From Clostridia bacterium (lineage in GTDB: Bacteria > Bacillota > Clostridia > Oscillospirales > Acutalibacteraceae), in contig JAFTWB010000022.1 of assembly GCA_017465505.1 (NCBI GenBank), forward strand, positions 57,558 to 121,557: a stretch of 64,000 nt of DNA, in the 5' to 3' direction. Positions within the stretch are counted from its first letter, which is position 1. Each line of letters starts with the position of its first letter. The position numbers and the translations under genes are program-made. The notes beneath the pieces are model-generated. The model was not told the DNA's origin and did not search any database. It was given only the letters and a program-made list of their open reading frames with translations. This document shows, piece by piece, positions 50,596 to 59,296 of this stretch.

Positions 50596-52350
50596 ATGAA
50601 AAGCTTTAAAAAGATTTTAGCCCTTACTATGGCCTTGCTTGTAATGTCTTCTGCTTTTGCGGTAAATGCTTTTGCCGCTGAGTTTGAGGACTATTACGAA
50701 ACGCCTGTGTTTATGTATGGCGACGTGGATTTTGATAGTCGTGTGTCTGTCAAGGACTCCACCGCTATCCAGAAATATCTTGCAAAAATCATCACTCTTT
50801 GTGAGGATTCCATTTTTTACGGCGACGTTGACGGCAACGAGAAGCTTTCAATCAGCGACGCTACCCTGATTCAGAAGTTTGTGGCAAAGATGATTGATGT
50901 CTTCCCTGCCGAGGCACCTGCTCCCGATTATTCGGTAAACGCCGACGGAAAGGTGCTTGAGCTTGACCTGAGCACAGAAGACACAGTTACAATTCAGGTT
51001 AACGTTAAAGAGGCAGGATACTACGAGATGTCTGCTACTACCGGCGGCGAAACCTCCCTTTTCCTTGATTTGAGAAGCGAAGACTCAGAGGAATACTGGG
51101 GTGCTCAGCCCGACGGCGAAACCTATTATGCTCTTATGTATCTTGAAGAGGGTACATATTACTCAATTATGTTTATCGAGGGTGGTCTTGATACTCACGT
51201 CAGCTACAAGGTTGCTCCCACAGATTTTGAGCCTCCCTTTGATATCGCTTCTGCCGATGAAATCAAGCTTGGGGACAGAATAGAAATTAAAGCAGGTACA
51301 ACGCCTCTTCTCTTTAAGCTTACCCTTGAAGGCAACGAAGGCAGCGTGAATGTTTATACAGAGGGTTTGGCTTCTAACTCAATCCTTGAGGCTTATGACG
51401 AGAGATATAACCTCTGCTACACCGGAGAGGCTTATGACTATACAGATTCCATTATAAGCTTTTATGATGAGGGTGTGCCTTCTGTTTATTATATTCTGGT
51501 AACACAGGATGAAAACGGCACTGACTTTGCCCTTTGTTGTGATACAAGTGTAGATATGCTTAAGAAGGAAGCAAAGGTTATTGAAGTTGGCTCAGTTGAC
51601 GAGTGCGAGATTATCGAGCTTACCTATGAAGACCCCGATTCTGCTCCCATCAGCGGTCTTGCCGAGGGTATTTACAGCTTTACACCCGAGAAGAGCGGTT
51701 ATTACAGCCTTAACTTCAGAAGCGACTCAGCCATTGAGGTTATGGGCATTGTAGGAAAGTTTGAAAACGTCAGCGACGACGGCTATATTATGGTTAAAGC
51801 AGGAGAAGCAGGCCAGAGAGTTTTTGACGTGCTTTACCTTGAGGAAAATACAGAGTACTGTATTGTTGTGCTGATTTTTGTTGACGGTGTTAATAACATT
51901 GATGTTTCTTTGGAAGAATCCAACGAGGAAGAATACAAAAAGGCTCAGGAAGACAGCTTTGTTGATGACGCTACTCTGGACGAAGCAAAGCCTATCAGCC
52001 TTGGGAAAGTGGTAGAGTTTAACTGCAACGCTTCTGCTGACGAGTACTACGAAGAAAACTATATCTTTACAGCAGATGAAGATATGGAGGTTGTAATCTT
52101 CAGCACAAACTCTCAGGACGCCTGCGTTTATATCTATGATGAATACGGCGATATTCTTTTCTTGGGAGATGAAATCGTTACCGCAGTGGTTACAAACAAG
52201 GGCATTGATATGCTTTACAGCAGTGATTTTGCAGTAAAGGGCACAATCTCCAAGGGCGAAACAATCCGCCTTGGTGTAAGCTCTTTCGCAGAAGAGGACA
52301 ACTTTACATTCTCAATTGTAAAGGCTGAGGATTATAAAGAGCTCTTTTAA
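50596..52350 (+). CDS. Secreted protein with N-terminal type I dockerin
   Basis: 584 residues, with AAAGGAAAGG upstream. A signal peptide (~1-28) ends VNAFA. The dockerin directly follows (~39-105): GDVDFDSRVSVKDSTAIQK and GDVDGNEKLSISDATLIQK. Three or four beta-sandwich domains follow, with the prepeptidase/PPC-like pattern (AGYYEMSATTGGETSLFLDL, GTYYSIMFIEGG, SGYYSLNFRSDS, EDMEVVIFSTNSQDACVYIYD). These may bind carbohydrate or serve as spacers. An N-terminal dockerin is less common than a C-terminal one. Confidence 0.82.
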   Translation: MKSFKKILALTMALLVMSSAFAVNAFAAEFEDYYETPVFMYGDVDFDSRVSVKDSTAIQKYLAKIITLCEDSIFYGDVDGNEKLSISDATLIQKFVAKMIDVFPAEAPAPDYSVNADGKVLELDLSTEDTVTIQVNVKEAGYYEMSATTGGETSLFLDLRSEDSEEYWGAQPDGETYYALMYLEEGTYYSIMFIEGGLDTHVSYKVAPTDFEPPFDIASADEIKLGDRIEIKAGTTPLLFKLTLEGNEGSVNVYTEGLASNSILEAYDERYNLCYTGEAYDYTDSIISFYDEGVPSVYYILVTQDENGTDFALCCDTSVDMLKKEAKVIEVGSVDECEIIELTYEDPDSAPISGLAEGIYSFTPEKSGYYSLNFRSDSAIEVMGIVGKFENVSDDGYIMVKAGEAGQRVFDVLYLEENTEYCIVVLIFVDGVNNIDVSLEESNEEEYKKAQEDSFVDDATLDEAKPISLGKVVEFNCNASADEYYEENYIFTADEDMEVVIFSTNSQDACVYIYDEYGDILFLGDEIVTAVVTNKGIDMLYSSDFAVKGTISKGETIRLGVSSFAEEDNFTFSIVKAEDYKELF

Positions 52351-52366
52351 TTTCATAAATACATAG

Positions 52367-52727
52367 AAAAAGCCGACGTTTCAAACGGAGACACTTCGTA
52401 AAGAAGTAGTCTCCGTTTTTCTATACAAAAAGAAAATGACACTTTAAAAAATTTAAAGTGTCATAGTGGGTTATATATTTTGAGAAAGGTAAATACTTGC
52501 CGAAAAGCAGCAGATTATTTTTCGGCTTGTGAAGTGAAGTTTTTGCTAACGCCAAAGTGAAGTTGTTCGCTTTGTTCACAGTGAAGTTTAGTTTGCCCAT
52601 TTCGCCGTAGGCGAAACTTCACTGTCCGCAGGACAACTTCACTATCGTAGATAACTTCACTTGCCCGAAAGGGCAAACTTAATTGAGGCACACTTCCTTA
52701 CGGAGTGTGCCTCAGCGTCGGCTTTTT
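52367..52727. repeat. Hairpin array enclosed by a split terminator stem
   Basis: About 390 bases lie between the dockerin gene and mscS. AAAAAGCCGACG (52367-52378) and CGTCGGCTTTTT (52716-52727) form a perfect 12-bp inverted repeat 337 bases apart. Between them are hairpins CGGAGAC...GTCTCCG, ATGACACTTTAAA / TTTAAAGTGTCAT, and GCCGAAAA...TTTTCGGC. Next comes an array of small stem-loops (GTTCGCTTTGTTCAC, TTTCGCCGTAGGCGAAA, GTCCGCAGGAC, TTGCCCGAAAGGGCAA) joined by AACTTCACT/AGTGAAGTT linkers. A 12-bp GAGGCACACTTC..GGAGTGTGCCTC hairpin closes the block. Confidence 0.8.
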
Positions 52728-52739
52728 GCTTTGTTTAAC

Positions 52740-53552
52740 TTAATTGTTTTTAACGTGAACGTCCATCTGGGGATAGGGAATCTCAATTTTGTTTGTGTCG
52801 AAGGCTTCCTTAACCTTTTCGATGATGTCAAAGTAAACATCCCAGTAGTTTTCGTTATCGCACCAGATACGAACTGTATAGGTGAGAGCACTGTCGCCGT
52901 GCTGAGAAAGCCTTACGAAAGGCTCGGGGTCTTTAAGTGCCATAGGGTGGCTCTGAGCAATGTCTGTGAGAATGTTTTTAACCTTGGTGATGTCTGCGTC
53001 ATAAGAAGTGGTGAAGGTAAGGTCAACACGTCTGATTTTTTCAGCAGAATAGTTCTTGATAACAGAGTTTGTAAGAGTGCCGTTGGGAATTGTCACACGC
53101 TTGTTGTCAGGAGTGAGAAGCACTGTGTAAACCACGGAAATTTCCTCAACTGTGCCTGAGTCACTGCCTGCCTCAATATAGTCGCCTACCTTGAAGGGCT
53201 TGAAGAGGAGAATCATAATTCCGCCTGCAAAGTTTGAAAGAGAGCCCTGAAGTGCAAGACCTATTGCCACACCGCAGGAAGCAAGAATTGTAATGAAGGA
53301 AGTTGCAGGTACACCCAGAATCATAGCGATTGTAATAACAAGAACTATGTAAAGAGCGATTTTTGAGAAGCTTCCAAGGAAAGAACGCAGGCTTTGGTCA
53401 ATTTTGTCAAGCTTAGGGGATTTTAAAATCCATTTTGTCAGGGCTTTGATGAGCTTAATGCCCACAATAAGCAGGATGATTGCCGCCAGAAGCTTAATGC
53501 CCCAGGATGTGGCAAACTCTAAAAGTGTTTCCCAAATTTTGTTCCAGTCCAT
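52740..53552 (-). CDS. Small-conductance mechanosensitive channel (MscS family)
   Basis: 270 residues with AAAGGAG upstream. Three membrane helices occupy ~15-40, 60-85 and 90-120. The pore-lining TM3 has ASCGVAIGLALQGSLSNFAGG. Then the beta domain FKPFKVGDYIEAGSDSGTVEEIS, NKRVTIPNGTLTNSVIKNYS and the alpha/beta tail. This is the minimal MscS (YggB) layout. It releases solutes on hypo-osmotic shock. Confidence 0.95.
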   Translation of the reverse strand: MDWNKIWETLLEFATSWGIKLLAAIILLIVGIKLIKALTKWILKSPKLDKIDQSLRSFLGSFSKIALYIVLVITIAMILGVPATSFITILASCGVAIGLALQGSLSNFAGGIMILLFKPFKVGDYIEAGSDSGTVEEISVVYTVLLTPDNKRVTIPNGTLTNSVIKNYSAEKIRRVDLTFTTSYDADITKVKNILTDIAQSHPMALKDPEPFVRLSQHGDSALTYTVRIWCDNENYWDVYFDIIEKVKEAFDTNKIEIPYPQMDVHVKNN

Positions 53553-53573
53553 AATTTTGTCTCCTTTTTGTTT

Positions 53574-54503
53574 TTATATGAGAGCTTCCAGCTCGTCTAA
53601 AATTATATCAATGTTTTCGTCGGAATATTCGATTTCCGACGAAAAAAGCCTCATAATCTCCAGCTGATTTTCTGTGGTGAAGTTTCCGTTTTGGCTGAAA
53701 AGCCTTTCGCCCATAGCAAAAACCAGCTTAAAGCAAAGCACCGCAAACAGAGAATAAAGTGCCATTTCAAAGGAAGTTGCGGACTTTGAAAAATGCCTGT
53801 AAATCAGATAGCAGAGAAACTGCTCATACTCTGATTCTCTCTCTTTCATAAAGCTTCTGAAGGGCTCGCACTTTTCCTCGTCAAAGTCGTTTAAAGAGGA
53901 AAGAAGAGTGCTCCAGTCCTCATCAAGCCTTTCAAGTTTTTCAAAAACAGGGAGAAAAGCCTTCAGAGAAAGCTGAGGGCTTTCCTTAAAGAAAAGGCTC
54001 AGCATATTTTCTGTTCGCTTATAAATGTCCTTTGAATAGTCCTGAAGAATCTGAAAAATCTTTTCTCTTAAGATGGTGACTTCATTTTGCATTTCTTCTG
54101 TGAGGTTAAGTTTAAAAGGGGTTTTATCTGTGATAATAAGCCTTGCGGCCTCTTCACAGCAAAGGCCCAGACCTGCCTCGTTGTGAGTGTCAAAGGTGTT
54201 GTAAAATCGAGGGTGCTCGGTGCAGATTGAGCAAAGCTTGCTTTCGCCCAGATTTATGAAGATATCGCAGAGATTTTTCTTGTTTAGGAAAGGGCACCGC
54301 TCATTCTCGCCTAGAATAAAATGAGGCGTACCCTCAAGAGAGATATTCTTCCTCAGCCTCTTGCCAAATTCACCCTCTGCACTTTGGTAGCAGGCAAGGG
54401 TTTGGGGGTCAATATCAATCTCCCAGCCGATACAACAGTTGTGTCGGCATTTTTCTGCAATGCATTTGAAGTTTTCAAAATAATCAGGAAAAATAGTTTT
54501 CAT
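53574..54503 (-). CDS. FliB-like lysine-N-methylase family protein
   Basis: 309 residues. The Cys-rich N-terminus has FKCIAEKCRHNCCIGWEIDID, RCPFLNKKNLCDIF, LCSICTEHPRFYN and LGLCCEEAARLI, the pattern of the FliB family (flagellin lysine methylase), which is thought to bind an Fe-S cluster. The C-terminal half is helical. No flagellar gene is in the window, and many members occur in non-motile Clostridia, so the substrate is unknown. It follows the acyl carrier gene on the same strand but after a copy of the GTTAGC repeat, so it is probably separate. Confidence 0.82.
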   Translation of the reverse strand: MKTIFPDYFENFKCIAEKCRHNCCIGWEIDIDPQTLACYQSAEGEFGKRLRKNISLEGTPHFILGENERCPFLNKKNLCDIFINLGESKLCSICTEHPRFYNTFDTHNEAGLGLCCEEAARLIITDKTPFKLNLTEEMQNEVTILREKIFQILQDYSKDIYKRTENMLSLFFKESPQLSLKAFLPVFEKLERLDEDWSTLLSSLNDFDEEKCEPFRSFMKERESEYEQFLCYLIYRHFSKSATSFEMALYSLFAVLCFKLVFAMGERLFSQNGNFTTENQLEIMRLFSSEIEYSDENIDIILDELEALI

Positions 54504-54504
54504 A

Positions 54505-54540
54505 GTAAAAGGCTGAATTGCCCATCGTAGTTAGCGGTTT
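54505..54540. repeat. Short diverged copy of the GTTAGC repeat
   Basis: GGCTGAATTGCCCATCGTAG followed by TTAGCGG, at the 3' end of the acyl carrier protein gene. It is the same orientation as the 23.8 and 28.2 kb copies. Confidence 0.5.
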
Positions 54541-54781
54541 ATAAGCACTTTTCGATAACTGCCACGATGTCGCCAACAGTCTTGCAGTCAGAAGCTTCTT
54601 TAATGGGAAGCTCAATGCCAAACTCTTCCTCAATACCGATTACCAGCATAAGCATAGAAATAGAGGTAAGACCGATATCTTCCATAAGTCTGCTGCTTTC
54701 ATCTATCTTGTCGTAATCGATTCCGTTGTTGGCGTCTGCCATAATTGCCTTTGTAATTTTCTTAAGCTTCTCAATAACCAT
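54539..54781 (-). CDS. Acyl carrier protein
   Basis: 80 residues from the ATG at 54781 (AAAGGTG upstream); upstream in-frame starts would lie inside the PlsC gene. The helical carrier fold has MEDIGLTSISMLMLVIGIEEEFGIELP. The phosphopantetheine Ser is in GLTS, a variant of the usual DSL. The sequence is acidic, as carriers are. It is the last gene of an acyl-ligase/acyltransferase operon, so it probably carries the acyl or aryl group activated by the ligase rather than serving general fatty acid synthesis. Confidence 0.88.
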   Translation of the reverse strand: MVIEKLKKITKAIMADANNGIDYDKIDESSRLMEDIGLTSISMLMLVIGIEEEFGIELPIKEASDCKTVGDIVAVIEKCL

Positions 54782-54782
54782 T

Positions 54783-55526
54783 TTATTCACCTTTATTGTT
54801 CCTTTTTGCTGATATTTTCTGACGTTTTTCGGCAAATTTCTGTCGTGAGATACGTCTGATTTCTTTATCCTTGTCGCTCATCTTGCTGAAAAGAAGCTTT
54901 GAAAGCTCTTCCATACGCTTTTTCATAAGGTTGGTGGCGTTAACCATAGCCGTTGCACCCAAGGACTCGGGGAAAAGCTCGTCGTAGGAAATGGGGTCGC
55001 CCACAATGAGCTTAAGTCCGCCGAAGGGTCTGTAAACACCCGAGGTGTACACAGGTACAACCGCACTTTGAGCTTGCATAGCAATAAGTGCCGCACCTGC
55101 CTTGAAGTCAAGAATCTCATCTGTGAGATTAAGCTGACCCTCAGGGAAAATTACAATCCTCTGGTCATCCTTAAGTCTTGCTACACATTCCTTGATACAG
55201 GCTAAATCCATTGTGCTTCTGTCCAGAGGAATACACCTTAACCCTCTCATAAGAGGGCCTCTGCCGCTTTCGAAAATCTCTTTTGCGGCAACAGAGTTTA
55301 CAAGGCTTTTTCTGAAGAGAATGGAAAGGTTTGCAGGGTCAAGCCAGTAAGTGTGGTTGCTGATAATAATAAGCCTTTTGGGAAGGTTCTTAAACTCTGC
55401 CTTTTCGCTCTGAAAGTAAATTTTAGGTCTGCCGATAAGGGCATTGAAGGCAGTGCAGGTGGCAATTGCCACACGGTACAAAATACGATTTATAATTTTA
55501 TCCTGAGGCATTTTGGTGGTGCTCAT
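54783..55526 (-). CDS. PlsC-type 1-acylglycerol-3-phosphate acyltransferase (second copy)
   Basis: 247 residues. ISNHTYWLDPANL contains the H-x4-D catalytic motif, GRGPLMRGLRCIPLDR the glycerol-phosphate site, and VIFPEGQLNLT the third PlsC block. A hydrophobic N-terminal segment anchors it. It overlaps the preceding PlsC-like gene by 4 bases and is followed at once by the ACP gene. The donor is probably acyl-ACP. The basic C-terminus (KFAEKRQKISAKRNNK) is unusual. Confidence 0.9.
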   Translation of the reverse strand: MSTTKMPQDKIINRILYRVAIATCTAFNALIGRPKIYFQSEKAEFKNLPKRLIIISNHTYWLDPANLSILFRKSLVNSVAAKEIFESGRGPLMRGLRCIPLDRSTMDLACIKECVARLKDDQRIVIFPEGQLNLTDEILDFKAGAALIAMQAQSAVVPVYTSGVYRPFGGLKLIVGDPISYDELFPESLGATAMVNATNLMKKRMEELSKLLFSKMSDKDKEIRRISRQKFAEKRQKISAKRNNKGE

Positions 55527-56164
55527 TTTACACCACCTCCTTTTTTGGAGAGAGCTTCAAGCTCAAGCATTTTATTTCTCAGCATTTCGGTAAGCTCGGT
55601 AAGCTCCTTTTCGCTGGGAGTTTTTGTTTTGCAGAAATCCTTAAGGTAGATTCTGTCACCCACCATAATGTCTGTACGCTTGAAACAACCGTAATCAGCG
55701 GTGTGATAAACAGGGATAATGGGCACCCCTGCCTGAAGAGCGAGCAAGGTGGCGGTGCTTTTGAACTCGTCGATTTTGCCTGTGGTAGAAAACTTACCCT
55801 CGGGGAAAATCAGCACAACGCCTTTTTTCTTCAACACATCCATTGCCTTGAAGAAAAACTCCATATCAAAAGAGAAACGGTCAACCTTTATACAGCCAAG
55901 GCCGTTAAGGATAGTCTGAAGAAAACGGCTGCTTTCGTAAAGGGTTTTGCCAACGATACAACGAACATATCTGAAAGCAAAAACATACATTAAAATTGTG
56001 AAATCAAGAAAATGATTGTGGTTGCTGATAATAACGGCAGGTCCTTTGAAGAAAAAGGTGGACTTGCGGTTTTCTTTGCTTTCGTGGCGGATTCTTATAC
56101 GAAAACCAAGACCGATTGACCACAGGGTCATAATTTTTACGAAAATTCTGAAAATATGCTTCAT
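55523..56164 (-). CDS. PlsC-type acyltransferase (first copy)
   Basis: 213 residues. ISNHNHFLDFTIL gives H-x4-D, LNGLGCIKVDR the acceptor-binding block, and LIFPEGKFSTTGKIDEF the FPEG block. It is diverged from the copy next to it, so the two probably acylate different positions or acceptors. It starts 3 bases after the ligase stop, i.e. the same transcript. Confidence 0.9.
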   Translation of the reverse strand: MKHIFRIFVKIMTLWSIGLGFRIRIRHESKENRKSTFFFKGPAVIISNHNHFLDFTILMYVFAFRYVRCIVGKTLYESSRFLQTILNGLGCIKVDRFSFDMEFFFKAMDVLKKKGVVLIFPEGKFSTTGKIDEFKSTATLLALQAGVPIIPVYHTADYGCFKRTDIMVGDRIYLKDFCKTKTPSEKELTELTEMLRNKMLELEALSKKGGGVK

Positions 56165-56167
56165 ATC

Positions 56168-58093
56168 TTAATCCTCGGCTTTCTTAAGCACCGCTGAGGC
56201 AAAGTCAGCAGGGGTGAAAAGGGGATTGGATGAGTCGATTTTAAGCTCCACACCAAAGGAAGCGGACATCACTGAGAATAGGTTGTAGTAAGCCATACTG
56301 CTTCCGCCTAAATCGTAAATAAAGTTGGAGGAGGGGGTGATGGTTTCTTTATCAATAGAAAGTACATCTGCAAATATTTCAATTGCTTTCTCAAGAGCCT
56401 GCTTGAAGCTCTCGTCAAACATTTTGTCAAGGTCATCTTTGGAGGCTCTGCTCATAAGCTCCAGCTTTACCTCGCCTGAGGCAATAAACTTTTTAAGAAG
56501 GCTTCGCTTAACCTTACCCAGATTCTGGGGGATTTCGTCGGTTGTGACGTAAACTGCCTTGGGTCTGAGGGTGAGAGGCAGAGTGTCAATTTGATTGTAA
56601 AGAGCTGAGGCGGCACTTGCCTTTTCAAAGTCTGTTGCACCCTTTGCAAGACCTATAACCGCAACGGGACAAACGTCACCCTGAACCTCAAGCCCCATAA
56701 CGCAGAAGCCGAGATTGTATGGTGGGGTGAGCTTAAGAGAAATCATATCGGGGCTGATGTTTTCGCCGTTTTCGCCGATGATGATGTCATCCTTCCTGCC
56801 GAAAAGCTTCCATCTGCCGCAGTCTGTTACGGTGCAGCTGTCCTGAGTAACAAAATACTCGTCAGCGTTTCGCTCTATTCTTCCTTCGTCTGTAATAATG
56901 GCACAGTGGAGCACATCACCCTTAACGCAAAGAACACCGTCTTCGTTTATTATGTATTCAATACCGTCTAAGGGCTTGCCTACGGTGTTGAGGTTTCGCA
57001 CCTTGGGTTTTTCAGAAAGCTCAACTGAGGTGATACCTGTTTCTGTCATACCATAGCCCACGTGCATTGAGTAGCCTATGCCGTTTAAAATTTCAACTGC
57101 TTCGTCGTTTAAGAAACCGCCGCCGCTGATACAGAAGGAAACAGTAGTGCCGAAAATCTGCTCTCGGATATCCTTGAAAAGAATCTTGCGGGCGATGAAA
57201 AGTCCCAGCTTGGGGCAAAGGTTCTGAAGTTTGTTGGAAAGCTTAACGGCTTTTCTCAATGTATCTTCCTTGCCTTGCTTTTTAGCCTCTGCAAGAAGAC
57301 CTCTCACTGCCAGCACCCACACCGCAGGAATTGCAAAGAAGTGGGTGACTTCACCTCTTTTGCAGGCAAAGCGGATTGCCTCGGCGTCAAGAGCAGTGGG
57401 AAAAACAAGAGTCCTTCCGAAGAAGATAAACCACATAAATACGGCACTCAAGCCGAAAATGTGATAAAAAGGCAGAAGTGCAAGAAGCTTTATGTCAAGC
57501 TTTTTGTTCTGGGTAATGGACTTTGACTCTTTTAAAATACCTGTGGTGGTAAGCACCTGAGCACAGATAGCACTGCCTGAGTAAACCACAAGCTTGGCGT
57601 CTCCTGTTGTGCCCGAGGTCATAAGGATAATTTCGTTTTCCCAGTCAAAGCTTGCTTTTTTGTTGCTTTTAAGAGTTTTTGCAGGGATGTAGAGCTCTTT
57701 CTCAACACCTTCGTCGCAGATAACACAAAGAGCCTTTGCCTTGTTTATTGCTTTTTCAATGCTTTCTTCATCCAGACGGGTGTTTACAAGAAAAGGCTTG
57801 AACCCTGCCATAAGGGTGCCGAAAAAGGCGGCACACCACATAACGGAATTGTCCATTCTTATGGCAACTACTTCGCCTTCTTTGCCGCAAAATCTTGACT
57901 TAAGAGCTGAGGCAAAGCTTTCACAAAGCTCGTAAAACTCGGCGTAGGTGGTTTTTACCTCAATACCGCCGAAAAACTCAACACCGAAGATTTCGCTTTG
58001 AAATCTGCTTTTCATTATTTCATAAATGTCACAGAAGCACTTTTTACCCTCTCTGAGAGTATCAAGCTGCTTATAGTATTTGTCCAGATACAC
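56168..58093 (-). CDS. Acyl-AMP ligase fused to an acyl carrier domain
   Basis: 641 residues. ANL superfamily motifs: ILMTSGTTGDAKLV (P-loop), LPFYHIFGLSA, GYGMTETGIT, and LFGRKDDIIIGENGENISP (the hinge Asp/Arg region); the conserved Lys is near GKVKRSLLKKF. Residues ~560-640 form a carrier domain (FIYDLGGSSMAYYNLFSV, Ser in GGSS). The enzyme would activate a fatty or aryl acid with ATP and load it on its own carrier. Two acyltransferases and a separate ACP follow. No ketosynthase is present, so this is not a polyketide or aryl-polyene cluster of standard type. Confidence 0.9.
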   Translation of the reverse strand: MYLDKYYKQLDTLREGKKCFCDIYEIMKSRFQSEIFGVEFFGGIEVKTTYAEFYELCESFASALKSRFCGKEGEVVAIRMDNSVMWCAAFFGTLMAGFKPFLVNTRLDEESIEKAINKAKALCVICDEGVEKELYIPAKTLKSNKKASFDWENEIILMTSGTTGDAKLVVYSGSAICAQVLTTTGILKESKSITQNKKLDIKLLALLPFYHIFGLSAVFMWFIFFGRTLVFPTALDAEAIRFACKRGEVTHFFAIPAVWVLAVRGLLAEAKKQGKEDTLRKAVKLSNKLQNLCPKLGLFIARKILFKDIREQIFGTTVSFCISGGGFLNDEAVEILNGIGYSMHVGYGMTETGITSVELSEKPKVRNLNTVGKPLDGIEYIINEDGVLCVKGDVLHCAIITDEGRIERNADEYFVTQDSCTVTDCGRWKLFGRKDDIIIGENGENISPDMISLKLTPPYNLGFCVMGLEVQGDVCPVAVIGLAKGATDFEKASAASALYNQIDTLPLTLRPKAVYVTTDEIPQNLGKVKRSLLKKFIASGEVKLELMSRASKDDLDKMFDESFKQALEKAIEIFADVLSIDKETITPSSNFIYDLGGSSMAYYNLFSVMSASFGVELKIDSSNPLFTPADFASAVLKKAED

Positions 58094-58123
58094 ACAAACA
58101 CCCCATTATAATAATCTGCTTTA

Positions 58124-58152
58124 ATAATACCACCTAAGTGCTTTTTAGTCAA
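58124..58152 (-). promoter_or_regulatory. Promoter of the acyl-ligase operon
   Basis: Minus strand: TTGACT (58147-58152), 17-base spacer, TATTAT (58124-58129), 31 bases before the ligase start. Confidence 0.65.
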
Positions 58153-58214
58153 TTTGAGCACAATTAGAAAATATAGGAAGATTGGGCTCTATTTTTGTAA
58201 AAAATCTTTATATG

Positions 58215-58243
58215 TTGCAAAAAAATGCCATTTCGTATATAAT
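58215..58243 (+). promoter_or_regulatory. Promoter of the glycosyltransferase-PPTase operon
   Basis: TTGCAA (58215-58220), 17-base spacer, TATAAT (58238-58243), divergent from the ligase promoter 65 bases away. Confidence 0.65.
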
Positions 58244-58279
58244 GTAATATAGTATAAATTGGATTTTCTGAGGGGTTTT

Positions 58280-59296
58280 ATGGATACAGTTGTTCTTCTT
58301 CCTGCTTACAATCCTAATATTATGATGCTTACCACTTTGAAAGAGCTTACAAAAGAGGGCTTCGGGATTCTGGTGGTTAACGACGGCTCAGCCAAAGAAT
58401 TTTCAGAGCTTTTTGTGGAGGCCGAGAAATACGCCGTTGTTTTAAGCTACGAAAAAAACCGTGGCAAGGGTTACGCTCTTAAATACGGTATGCAGAAAAT
58501 CCCCGAGTATTTTCCCGAGGCAAAGCGATTTATCACAGCAGACGCCGACGGTCAGCACTCAACTGAGGATATCGTCAACATCCGTGAAAAAATGCGTGCA
58601 GGAGATGACTTTATCTTAGGCACTCGTGACTTTGTGGGCAATACACCCTTACGCTCCAGAGTGGGCAACAGTATGTCTCGCTTTGTTTTTGCGGTTTCCA
58701 CGGGGTATTACCTCAGCGACAACCAGTCGGGACTGAGAGGCTTTGATATGTGCCACGTTCCCTGGATGACTAAGGTTAAAGGCGACAGGTACGAGTACGA
58801 GATGAACGTACTCATCTGTGCTGTAAAGCAGAGGATAAAAATCCGTACAGTGCCCATTAAAACCATTTACATAGACGACAACCGCTCCTCTCACTTCAAC
58901 CCCATCAGGGACACTCTGCGTATTCACAAAAATATGTTTGCAGGAGCAGGTGCAAGCCTTATTTCGGTTTTTCTCAGTGTGCTTCTGGTTTGTGTTTTTG
59001 ATATGTTGTTCGGCTATGAAATGTGGCCTGTAAGGCTTTATGCCATAGGTGTGCTCAGTATAATGCTCAGCTGGGTGCTGAACCGCTTTGTGTGGTACAG
59101 AAAATTTGCATTCAAAGGGGACAAACGCCTTGTTTTCTCGGCAATTCTCAGGTGGGTGCTTTATATTCTGGTGATTCTAACCATTCATACGATTCTACCT
59201 TTTCTCAGCCTTACACTCTGCTTTATTGCCACCGTTGTTATGGTGATGATTGGTGAGTATTTCACCCGAAAAATCACTGCAAATACAGCCTTATGA
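58280..59296 (+). CDS. DPM1-like glycosyltransferase fused to a GtrA membrane domain
   Basis: 338 residues from the ATG at 58280 (GAGGGG upstream). The GT2 domain has VVLLPAYNP, ILVVNDGSA, RGKGYALKYGM, FITADADGQHS (DxD), GTRDF and QSGLRGFD. From ~220 there are four membrane helices of the GtrA type. It likely transfers a sugar from UDP- or GDP-sugar to polyprenyl phosphate (or glycolipid) and flips or presents it. It is divergent from the acyl-ligase operon and co-transcribed with the phosphopantetheinyl transferase. Confidence 0.9.
   Translation: MDTVVLLPAYNPNIMMLTTLKELTKEGFGILVVNDGSAKEFSELFVEAEKYAVVLSYEKNRGKGYALKYGMQKIPEYFPEAKRFITADADGQHSTEDIVNIREKMRAGDDFILGTRDFVGNTPLRSRVGNSMSRFVFAVSTGYYLSDNQSGLRGFDMCHVPWMTKVKGDRYEYEMNVLICAVKQRIKIRTVPIKTIYIDDNRSSHFNPIRDTLRIHKNMFAGAGASLISVFLSVLLVCVFDMLFGYEMWPVRLYAIGVLSIMLSWVLNRFVWYRKFAFKGDKRLVFSAILRWVLYILVILTIHTILPFLSLTLCFIATVVMVMIGEYFTRKITANTAL

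Noticed and set aside
52540-52700. CRISPR array
   Set aside because: The constant element is only 8-9 bases and the variable parts are self-complementary hairpins of differing length, unlike spacers.
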